From the NCBI GenBank assembly GCA_964500435.1, contig CAZCNL010000007.1:80991-144990 (forward strand): DNA of 64,000 nt, read 5' to 3'. A program made the position numbers and the translations under genes. Numbering within the stretch: the stretch's first letter is position 1; the number at the start of each line of letters is the position of its first letter. Origin of the DNA: GWF2-33-9 sp964500435 (lineage in GTDB: Bacteria > Bacteroidota > Ignavibacteria > Kapaibacteriales > UBA2268). Below, in pieces: positions 36,728-44,001 of this stretch. A model generated the notes under the pieces. That model saw nothing but the letters and a program-made list of their open reading frames with translations, was not told the DNA's origin and did not search any database.

Positions 36728-38266
36728 TTATTTTTTTACATAATGTGAGCCACGGTTTACTCGGTCTTCTATTGCAAAATTTGTAACGGCATATGCTGTT
36801 GTTACTCCATTTCTCAATTGAATAATTTCACGGCTCATCTTTGCTTTTCTGTAAAAATCTTCGATTTCGTTTTGTAAATGTCGTAAAGTTTGTTGCGCTC
36901 TGTGCATCCTTTGTCGTGTGCGAATTAATCCAACATAATTCCACATTGTATTTTTTATTGTAAGCCAATCTTGTGCAATTAAAGCGTTATCTATTTCTTC
37001 TGTTTCATCTTGCCAATCGTTAATTTCAGGGGAATATTCATCTTCTTTTGAGAGTTTCGACACTTCTTTCCCAGCGACATATCCCCAAGTCAATGCTTCC
37101 AAAAGTGAGGTTGATGCTAACCGATTTGCTCCGTGAACTCCTGTGCAAGAAACTTCTCCAACTGCATATAGTCTTTGCAATGAAGTTCGCCCTCTTAAAC
37201 TCACTCCAATTCCACCGCAGGAGTAATGTGCAGCAGGGACAACTGGAATGGGTTCTTTTGTCATATCTATTCCGTATTTCAATAGATATTCATTAATAGT
37301 TGGAAATCTGTTAACAATCCAATCGCTATCTAAATGCCGAACGTCTAAATAAACACAAGGATGATTTGTTTCAAGCATTACTTCATATATTTCACGTGCC
37401 ACAATATCTCTTGGTGCAAGCTCTTTTTGTTCGTAGTTTTGCATAAAACGACGTCCATTTTTATCAATTAATATTGCTCCTTCACCTCGAAGTGATTCTG
37501 ATACTAAAAATCTATCGTGTTCGGTATATATTGTTGTTGGATGGAATTGAATATAGTGCATATTTAACATTCTTGCACCTGCTCTGTATGCTAAAGCAAA
37601 GCCATCGCCTGTCGATTCTTCGGGGTTTGTTGTGTTTATATAAATTTGACCTAATCCACCAGTTGCTAGAATTGTATTATTTGCAAAAATTGGAAATACT
37701 TCTCCACTAAGATTATTCAAAATAAAAGCTCCGAAACAAGCTGGCTTTTTGTATATATCTAATGGATTTAAGGAGTGATGCGATAAAGTTAATAAGTCTA
37801 TTGCGGTATGGTTTGTTAATATTTCGATATTTTTATTGTTTAATAAATATGGAATAATTGCTTCATGGATTGCTTTTCCGGTCTTATCTTTCGAATGTAT
37901 TATTCTTCTAACTGAATGTGCCCCTTCTTCTGTGAAATCCAAATGTTCTTTGTCATAATCAAACGAGACATTATATTTATCAATTAAAATTTCTTGAACT
38001 AATTGAGGTCCTAATTTAACCAATTGGTCAACTGCAGGCTCCCAAGAAGCACCATCTCCGGCAAGTAAAATATCGCTTTTAAGCTTTTCGGGTGAATCAT
38101 CATCACCTCGGAAAATAATACCACCTTGAGCCCAAGGAGTGCTACCGCTCATTATTTCATTTGTTTTTGTTACAACAATAACTTTGCGACCAGCGTCGGC
38201 AGCAGTAAGTGCTGCTATTATTCCTGCTAATCCACTTCCTATTACTAATACTTCAGTTGTTTTCAT
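36728..38266 (-). CDS. nadB: L-aspartate oxidase
   Basis: The FAD enzyme that oxidises L-aspartate to iminoaspartate, the first step of de novo NAD synthesis. The dinucleotide fold is VLVIGSGLAGIIAAL at the N-terminus; SGSTPWAQGGI, EGAHSVRRIIH, NTILATGGLGQIY, FIQFHPTT-like IQFHPTTIY and AAHYSCGGI are family blocks, and TGVHGANRLASTSLLEA closes the FAD domain. The length of 512 residues is close to E. coli NadB. nadA and nadC are not in the window. It is probably transcribed alone or with the SPOR gene. Confidence 0.95.
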   Translation of the reverse strand: MKTTEVLVIGSGLAGIIAALTAADAGRKVIVVTKTNEIMSGSTPWAQGGIIFRGDDDSPEKLKSDILLAGDGASWEPAVDQLVKLGPQLVQEILIDKYNVSFDYDKEHLDFTEEGAHSVRRIIHSKDKTGKAIHEAIIPYLLNNKNIEILTNHTAIDLLTLSHHSLNPLDIYKKPACFGAFILNNLSGEVFPIFANNTILATGGLGQIYINTTNPEESTGDGFALAYRAGARMLNMHYIQFHPTTIYTEHDRFLVSESLRGEGAILIDKNGRRFMQNYEQKELAPRDIVAREIYEVMLETNHPCVYLDVRHLDSDWIVNRFPTINEYLLKYGIDMTKEPIPVVPAAHYSCGGIGVSLRGRTSLQRLYAVGEVSCTGVHGANRLASTSLLEALTWGYVAGKEVSKLSKEDEYSPEINDWQDETEEIDNALIAQDWLTIKNTMWNYVGLIRTRQRMHRAQQTLRHLQNEIEDFYRKAKMSREIIQLRNGVTTAYAVTNFAIEDRVNRGSHYVKK

Positions 38267-38403
38267 TATATGCGATGTGTGAAAATTTATAACTTTTAAA
38301 CGATTTTCATATTAAAAAAGTATAGTTTCAATAAATATCTCATTTTTTACATAAAAAATCTTTTAAAATAATATTTTATTGAGTAATTTTTCTAAAATAA
38401 AAA

Positions 38404-38434
38404 CACCCCAAAAGTAATTTTTGCTTTTGGGGTG
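38404..38434 (-). terminator. Terminator after the 59-residue winged-helix gene
   Basis: A perfect 11-base inverted repeat (CACCCCAAAAG / CTTTTGGGGTG) with a 9-base loop, followed on the minus strand by TTTTTATTTT. It lies 35 bases past the stop at 38470 and precedes the nadB start, so it insulates nadB from read-through. Confidence 0.85.
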
Positions 38435-38469
38435 GAATTTTATTCAAATTAAGAATTTGAAGTATTTCA

Positions 38470-38649
38470 TTAACTTTTTGGTTGCCAATAGCAACGAACT
38501 GGCGATTCGATTAGTCCTTCTGTTTTAAGTTTTTTCATTACTTTTTCGACTTCTTTTTTATCAAGTTGAGTTGCTTGGGCAATTTCCCCGTTGCTCATTG
38601 GCTTGCCTGCCTTTTTCATTGCATCCAAAATTAATTCTTTTGAATCCAT
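38470..38649 (-). CDS. Small winged-helix (MarR/TrmB-like) DNA-binding protein
   Basis: A 59-residue frame from an ATG at 38649 to TAA at 38470. The sequence MDSKELILDAMKKAGKPMSN, then GEIAQATQLDKKEVEKVMKK and LKTEGLIESPVRCYWQPKS, is a complete minimal winged helix: a first helix, a helix-turn-helix and a short wing ending in the CYW motif. Similar small proteins ending in CYW-type motifs occur in other bacteria as predicted transcription regulators. It probably binds DNA as a dimer and may sense through its lone cysteine (C53), which is inference. A strong terminator follows and the next upstream gene is the large BNR protein. Confidence 0.8.
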   Translation of the reverse strand: MDSKELILDAMKKAGKPMSNGEIAQATQLDKKEVEKVMKKLKTEGLIESPVRCYWQPKS

Positions 38650-38704
38650 TTTAAACCTTTCATTTTTTAAAATATTTAATTATAACGAATTAATTTAATA
38701 ATTA

Positions 38705-41700
38705 TCAATCCCAAATTGGTTCACGACCTGGCGTCCAAGGTGCTCCAATTTTTTGTAATTCGTTTTGAATTGGTATTATTTCATTATTAATCATTGTCTT
38801 GAAATCATTCAAGAAGCCTTTAAGCTGCTTGCTAACAATATCGTAATTCATTTTTGCTGTGTTGGTTGGTGCTGAATCGATATCCCACACAACCCAAGTA
38901 ATATAGCCCATTCTATCATTAATTGATGGAGTTTGGTTTTCATTGCGTTTTTCGATTGTCGAGTTTCCAAATAAAGTTATTCGCAAAGTTTCGAGCTTAT
39001 ATTCAATTGTTCTTATTTTTTCAAGCAGTTTAATATCGACGTTTGGAGTATTTTTCACAGCGGATTTCATTAATTGAACTTTCTTATATACATCGTTGAA
39101 ATACTCATTTGACGCAGAAACAGCTTGCATCAGTTTACCAACTTTTGTTTGGAAATCAACTAAATCTTTGCGATTAGCAACAGGTAAAGTTGAATTTTTA
39201 AGATGTTTAACTTCAAATTCAACTGGTCCTGATATTTGAGTTATCACCCCATCAATATTTTTACTTAATGTAACTTTATATTTTCCAGGTAAAACTGGAA
39301 ATCCTGAATTTTTATTTGGATTTGTATTTTCTTTTACTGGGTTTAAGTTTGGATATCTCAAATCCCAATTTATTCGGTTGATACCAGGGCGTGCTGGTGC
39401 TGTTAATGTACGAACTAAATTATTATTAGAATCATATACATTGAAAATTAGTTCAGGTTTTTGTTCGATATCTTCTTTCCAAAGCTCATCCAATGATGGA
39501 TAAGGCGAAGGCTCGTTTTTATCTGCATATTCTTTCTCTGTTTTTAATCTATTATCTCTTTTTGTTTTATAACCTTCTTTTATATAATATGTGAAAATTG
39601 CACCGAACGGTGGATTATCAGCACGATAAAATGAAGAACCATATGCATCTTTGCTTCGTGAATCGTCCATTACATACATTCTTGCATCTTTCACGGGGAA
39701 AAGATATGCTTCTTTTTCTAAATTTTCTTTTGTTAAATTTCTAAGAGGTGAGTAATTATCTAAAATGTAAATGCCACGACCAAATGTACCTACAATTAAA
39801 TCATTTTCACGCTTTTGAATGTCTAAATCACGGACATTGATTGTTGGGAAATTTCCAGTTAATTGAATCCATTTTTCACCACCGTTATTTGAAAAATATA
39901 ATCCAAATTCAGTACCAACAAAAAGCAAGTTTGAATCAACAAAATCTTCAGCTATAGTATATACTGTCCCTCTTTCAGGTAAATTTGAAGAAATCGATAC
40001 CCAAGTTTTACCTTTATCATTGCTTTTAAAAACATATGGTTTGAAATCGCCTGTTTTATGATTATCATAAGTTGCATAAACAACATTCTCGTTGAATTGT
40101 GATGGGAAAATATCGCTAACATAAATTAATTCGGGCAAACCATTGATTTTTTCGTATTTGCTCCAAGTTTTTCCATCGTCCTCAGTTACTTGAATTAATC
40201 CATCGTCGGTTCCAACGTAAATCATTCCCTTTTTCACTGGTGACTCTGCCAAGGAAACAATATTGCCATAAAGTGAAGTTGATGCATTTTTTGCAACAGC
40301 ATCTGCATTCCACAGTTTTCCCATAACTTTTAGTAAATTTCTGTCCTTTTGTCTCGTTAAATCAGGACTAATTTGCTCCCAAGTATCACCTCTATCAGTA
40401 GATTTGAAAACAACGTTAGCGGCAATATATAAAGTTTTATTATCGTGTGGGCTGATAATGAATGGGCAATCCCAATTCCAACGAACCATTTCGCCTTCTT
40501 TTGGTTGAGGTTGTATGAATTTCAACTCGCCATTTCTTCTGTCAAATCGACCAATTCCACCATATTGGAATTCGGAATAAACAATGTTAGGGTCGACAGG
40601 GTCGATTTGGCTTTCGTATCCATCTCCACCAATTGTTTGGAACCAATCATCATTTAAAATTCCACCGTTATTATTTGTTTGTGATGGTCCACCCCAAGAA
40701 TTATTATCTTGTGTTCCACCATAAACATAATAAAATGGTTCAGAATTATCTGCTTGAATCCTGTAAAATTGTCCAACTGGTAAATGCCCAAACCATCTCC
40801 AATTTTGTCCACCATCATAAGTTTCATAAATACCACCATCACCTCCGATTAGAAAATGGTCTAACAAATCTTTATCAACCCAAAAAGCATGGTCATCGAC
40901 ATGTCTATATTTCAAGCCCATTCTATTGAATGTTGCTCCACCATCAAAAGAATAAACTGTATATGTATCAGGCATATAAATTTTATCGGGATTGAATGGA
41001 TCGCAAAATATTTCTTGATAATATTGAGCAGACACAGATTTCCAAGGATTTCGCTTTTCCCAGCTGCCGCCTCTATCTGTTGAACGGAATAATCCACCAC
41101 TTTCACCTGAAGTTTCGACAAGAGCATAAACAATATCGGGATTTGCAGGTGATACTGCTATTCCTATTCTACCAATATCGCCGCTGGGGAGTCCATTTGT
41201 CAGCTTTTGCCACGTCTTTCCACCATCAGTTGTTTTTTGTAAACTCCCTTCTGGTCCACCATCAATTAAAGTCCATACAGTTCGTGCTCTTTGATAAGTT
41301 GTTGCATATATTTCATCTGGATTTCGTGGGTCAAAAGCTATATCAGAAACACCTGTATAATCGCTAATTTTCAATACGGCTTCCCACGTTTTCCCACCAT
41401 CAGTTGTTTTATATAAGCCTCGGTCGCCACCAGGTGCCCAAAGAGGTCCTTGAGCAGCTACATAAACTACATTTGAATTTCTTGGGTCAACTAATATTTT
41501 ACCAATATGCTCGGAATTTTTCAATCCCATATTTTGCCATGTTTTGCCGTCATCAATAGACTTATAAACGCCATCTCCATAAGCTACACTTCGCTGACTA
41601 TTATTTTCTCCTGTACCAACCCAAACAATATGCGGGTTACTTGGGTCAATTGAAATACATCCAATAGAAAAAGAACCTTGACCTTCGAAAATTGGTTCAA

Positions 41701-41977
41701 AGGTGATTCCTGCGTTTGTTGTTTTCCAAACTCCACCAGAAGCAACGGCAATGTACCATATTGCTTTATTTTGTGGATGAACAACTATATCTACGATACG
41801 TCCCGAAATTGCTCCAGGTCCTATCAAACGTAACTTTAAGCCTGAAACTACGGAGCTTGTAAGCAATTCTTTGTCTTTTTTGGTTTTTTCGTCCGGATTT
41901 TCCTTCTTTGCTATTACTGGGCTTACAATAAGTCCTAATAAAACAAAAAAGGAGATGATGCGTTGAAATTTATTCAT
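38705..41977 (-). CDS. Secreted sortilin/VPS10-like BNR-repeat protein
   Basis: A 1090-residue exported protein. The signal peptide is residues 1-23 (VSPVIAK). Residues ~40-760 hold many repeated blades with Asp-box motifs (SIDDGKTW, TTDGGKTW, STDRGGSWE, SNDKGKTW) and IYVAT/VYVGT strands, forming one or two beta-propellers like sortilin/VPS10. A second region (~830-1000) has FN3/FlgD-like strands (NRINWDLRYP) and the C-terminal end APWTPGREPIWD matches the standard ending of this family. No T9SS sorting domain is seen. AAGGAG precedes the ATG. Members are annotated as glycosyl hydrolases, but no catalytic residues are apparent, so binding of polymers is likelier. Confidence 0.85.
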   Translation of the reverse strand: MNKFQRIISFFVLLGLIVSPVIAKKENPDEKTKKDKELLTSSVVSGLKLRLIGPGAISGRIVDIVVHPQNKAIWYIAVASGGVWKTTNAGITFEPIFEGQGSFSIGCISIDPSNPHIVWVGTGENNSQRSVAYGDGVYKSIDDGKTWQNMGLKNSEHIGKILVDPRNSNVVYVAAQGPLWAPGGDRGLYKTTDGGKTWEAVLKISDYTGVSDIAFDPRNPDEIYATTYQRARTVWTLIDGGPEGSLQKTTDGGKTWQKLTNGLPSGDIGRIGIAVSPANPDIVYALVETSGESGGLFRSTDRGGSWEKRNPWKSVSAQYYQEIFCDPFNPDKIYMPDTYTVYSFDGGATFNRMGLKYRHVDDHAFWVDKDLLDHFLIGGDGGIYETYDGGQNWRWFGHLPVGQFYRIQADNSEPFYYVYGGTQDNNSWGGPSQTNNNGGILNDDWFQTIGGDGYESQIDPVDPNIVYSEFQYGGIGRFDRRNGELKFIQPQPKEGEMVRWNWDCPFIISPHDNKTLYIAANVVFKSTDRGDTWEQISPDLTRQKDRNLLKVMGKLWNADAVAKNASTSLYGNIVSLAESPVKKGMIYVGTDDGLIQVTEDDGKTWSKYEKINGLPELIYVSDIFPSQFNENVVYATYDNHKTGDFKPYVFKSNDKGKTWVSISSNLPERGTVYTIAEDFVDSNLLFVGTEFGLYFSNNGGEKWIQLTGNFPTINVRDLDIQKRENDLIVGTFGRGIYILDNYSPLRNLTKENLEKEAYLFPVKDARMYVMDDSRSKDAYGSSFYRADNPPFGAIFTYYIKEGYKTKRDNRLKTEKEYADKNEPSPYPSLDELWKEDIEQKPELIFNVYDSNNNLVRTLTAPARPGINRINWDLRYPNLNPVKENTNPNKNSGFPVLPGKYKVTLSKNIDGVITQISGPVEFEVKHLKNSTLPVANRKDLVDFQTKVGKLMQAVSASNEYFNDVYKKVQLMKSAVKNTPNVDIKLLEKIRTIEYKLETLRITLFGNSTIEKRNENQTPSINDRMGYITWVVWDIDSAPTNTAKMNYDIVSKQLKGFLNDFKTMINNEIIPIQNELQKIGAPWTPGREPIWD

Positions 41978-42045
41978 CTTTTCTCCTTTTAAACTTTTAT
42001 GGTAAAAATGTTTTTATATTTTTAATTATTTTTATTACATTGATT

Positions 42046-42339
42046 TCAAAAGTATTTATTCGTTTGGATTTTAACAATTTTCGTTTTTTCACATCCATTT
42101 ACTATTTCTCCGAAAAATTTCATTATTCCAAAAGACAAAGTTAAGGAAATTAAAATTGTTATAATAATTTTTATGTTATCTTTTTTTAATAATATTTTGA
42201 TACCAAATAATATCAATGTCAAACTAATGAAATAAACGTAATCTATATTATTAAATACAAATAAATCAAATTTATAAAGCAGGCTTATTATTCCAATTGA
42301 AATTAAGAACAAACCCCAAAAGACAACCCTACTATTCAT
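42046..42339 (-). CDS. Small multi-helix membrane protein
   Basis: A 97-residue hydrophobic protein with about three or four membrane helices (residues ~5-22, ~30-50 and ~57-76), resembling the LiaF/DUF5668-like transmembrane pairs commonly found beside PspC genes. It overlaps the PspC gene by eight bases, so the two are translationally coupled. A cysteine (C83) and a Lys-rich tail follow the last helix. Function is unknown; envelope-stress response is a reasonable guess from the neighbour only. Confidence 0.7.
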   Translation of the reverse strand: MNSRVVFWGLFLISIGIISLLYKFDLFVFNNIDYVYFISLTLILFGIKILLKKDNIKIIITILISLTLSFGIMKFFGEIVNGCEKTKIVKIQTNKYF

Positions 42340-42787
42340 TTTGCACCTTATTTTTGAGATTTGATATAATTAAAAAGACGCCAATTGATATCAAAACAAT
42401 ACTCCAGACATAATCAAAATCAAAATATGGGATTAAATTATCAAGCAGAATTACTATTCCAATGAAAATCAAAACAAAACCACCGAATACTTTTGTTCGT
42501 GATGTAACAAGGTCTTCTTTTGAATTATCATTTTCGTTGAAAATTGCACTTTGAGCAGATGTTGCTTGTCCAGTGCTTGTAGCAAAGTTATTGAAATACA
42601 TTTCGTATGGTTCAAGTGGTGTGATTATCCATAAAATTAGATAAGCGATTATGCCGATACCACCTGTAAATAAAGTTATTACAAATAATAAACGAATAAA
42701 GACTGGATCGATGTCAAAGTATTCGCCTATTCCTCTTGCAACACCTGCAATAACTTTCTTGTCTCTTTTTCTATATAATGTATTCAT
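42332..42787 (-). CDS. PspC domain membrane protein
   Basis: A 151-residue inner-membrane protein. The PspC block is complete: LYRKRDKKVIAGVARGIGEYFDIDPVFIRLLFVI, then TGGIGIIAYLILWIITP (residues ~3-58). A charged linker follows, then two more helices at ~100-118 and ~125-142 similar to LiaF N-terminal transmembrane domains. PspC members sense membrane stress. It is the first gene of a pair with the small membrane protein downstream. Confidence 0.9.
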   Translation of the reverse strand: MNTLYRKRDKKVIAGVARGIGEYFDIDPVFIRLLFVITLFTGGIGIIAYLILWIITPLEPYEMYFNNFATSTGQATSAQSAIFNENDNSKEDLVTSRTKVFGGFVLIFIGIVILLDNLIPYFDFDYVWSIVLISIGVFLIISNLKNKVQNE

Positions 42788-42894
42788 TTCAAATTTCCTT
42801 TTTAATTTTATTACGATAAAAAATTATAATATGTTGCAATTTTAATTTATTTTTTGTTTTAACTACATTTTCTTAATTTTGAAAAAAATGAAAT

Positions 42895-43638
42895 ATGAAA
42901 AAATTCCTACTAATAATATTTTTGCTGCTCTCTATTCAAGAAATGCAATCACAAACTCAAGGTGCAAAATTTTCATTTAATTTATCTCAAGACCCAGTTT
43001 TTGGATTGATTCCAACTGCAAAAATCTGCTTACCAATAAATAACGACTCGCAATTATTGTTTTACGGAAAAATATGGGAAAGCAAAGAAGTAACCGATAC
43101 ACTTGGGAACATAGTAGCTTCACCTGAATTTGGCGTTGGCATTGTTTTGCCATTTTTCGAAAAGAAATTGCAACTTACACCATATCTCGGAATCGGAAAT
43201 GGCAATTATCATTCAGGTGGTGGCAATAGTGTTTTCTTAGATTATTTATCAATCGGACTTTATGCGAATTTATTTAATTTTAATAAATTATCAATTAATT
43301 CTGAATTTAATGGACGTTTTTATATACGCAATGCAGCATATATACGTCCAAAAATTAATGAATTTCAATGGCAAATAAACCCAGAATATAACTTCTACAA
43401 TGAGCATAAAATTGGTATTTTCCTCTCACAGTATATTTTACACAAAAAATATTGGGCATCTTCTGCTACTTTTACCCAATTTTTTTGGACAGGATTATCT
43501 TATCGAATAAGCATTCCTCAAGCATACTTGTGGTTCTCGGCTGGAATAGATTTAGTTGATTATTTCGATAGTGGTGTTTCGAGTCAAAACAAACAATTAA
43601 AAGATTTTTACAAATTAATGATTAATTTTAATTTATAA
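42895..43638 (+). CDS. Outer-membrane beta-barrel-like protein, unknown
   Basis: A 247-residue exported protein. The signal peptide is MKKFLLIIFLLLS... to MQSQ (residues 1-19). The rest alternates hydrophobic and polar residues in about ten strands (FSFNLSQDPVFG, TPYLGIGNGNYHSGGG, LSIGLYANLFNF, LSINSEFNGRFYIR), typical of small outer-membrane barrels, and ends in MINFNL. I do not recognise a named family. A TAATTTTG element sits at 42874-42881 with TTTG 17 bases upstream, possibly its promoter, although that would leave a very short leader. Confidence 0.6.
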   Translation: MKKFLLIIFLLLSIQEMQSQTQGAKFSFNLSQDPVFGLIPTAKICLPINNDSQLLFYGKIWESKEVTDTLGNIVASPEFGVGIVLPFFEKKLQLTPYLGIGNGNYHSGGGNSVFLDYLSIGLYANLFNFNKLSINSEFNGRFYIRNAAYIRPKINEFQWQINPEYNFYNEHKIGIFLSQYILHKKYWASSATFTQFFWTGLSYRISIPQAYLWFSAGIDLVDYFDSGVSSQNKQLKDFYKLMINFNL

Positions 43639-43720
43639 TTCATTAATATTTATAATTTATAATTCATTGAAAAATCATATAAACAATTCTGACTAAGATT
43701 GAGAATTAATCATCAATTTT

Positions 43721-43751
43721 TTTGTCAATTCATTTTTTTTTATTAATTTTG
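43721..43751 (+). promoter_or_regulatory. Bacteroidota-type promoter of the initiator tRNA
   Basis: TTTG at 43721-43724 and TAATTTTG at 43744-43751 are separated by exactly 19 bases, matching the Bacteroidota sigma-factor consensus (-33 TTTG, -7 TAnnTTTG). The tRNA begins 13 bases after the -7 box, as expected for a stable RNA with a very short leader. Confidence 0.6.
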
Positions 43752-43764
43752 TAATACATAAAAT

Positions 43765-43837
43765 CGCAGAGAGGAGCAATTGGCAGCTCGTCGGGCTCAT
43801 AACCCGAAGGTTGCAGGTTCGAGTCCTGCCTCTGCTA
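43765..43837 (+). tRNA. Initiator tRNA-fMet (anticodon CAT)
   Basis: A 73-base cloverleaf. Acceptor CGCAGAG/CTCTGCT, D stem GAGC/GCTC with an 8-base loop, anticodon stem TCGGG/CCCGA with loop CTCATAA, variable AGGTT, and T stem GCAGG/CCTGC with TTCGAGT. Three marks identify the initiator: the C1-T72 non-pair at the acceptor end, three successive G-C pairs (29-31 with 39-41) under the anticodon loop, and A11-T24 in the D stem. The 3' CCA is not encoded: CTA follows the discriminator A. Confidence 0.95.
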
Positions 43838-43841
43838 CTAC

Positions 43842-43875
43842 AAATCCCAAAACTAAAACAAATGTTTTGGGATTT
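43842..43875 (+). terminator. Terminator of the initiator tRNA
   Basis: A perfect 12-base stem (AAATCCCAAAAC / GTTTTGGGATTT) with a 10-base loop and an eight-T run, five bases after the tRNA. It makes the tRNA a one-gene unit. Confidence 0.9.
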
Positions 43876-44001
43876 TTTTTATTTCGAATATTTACATTTT
43901 CATTGAATAAGTAGTTACATAAAAATTCAATACCTTAATAAATATATTATTTTACTAATTCTTGGCACAATTATTGTTATTTTCTTAAAAAAAGGAAAAA
44001 A

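Noticed and set aside
38705..41977. Several antisense frames (40445-41367) inside the BNR-repeat gene
   Set aside because: They come from the repeated Asp-box DNA read on the other strand; none has a ribosome site or known motif.
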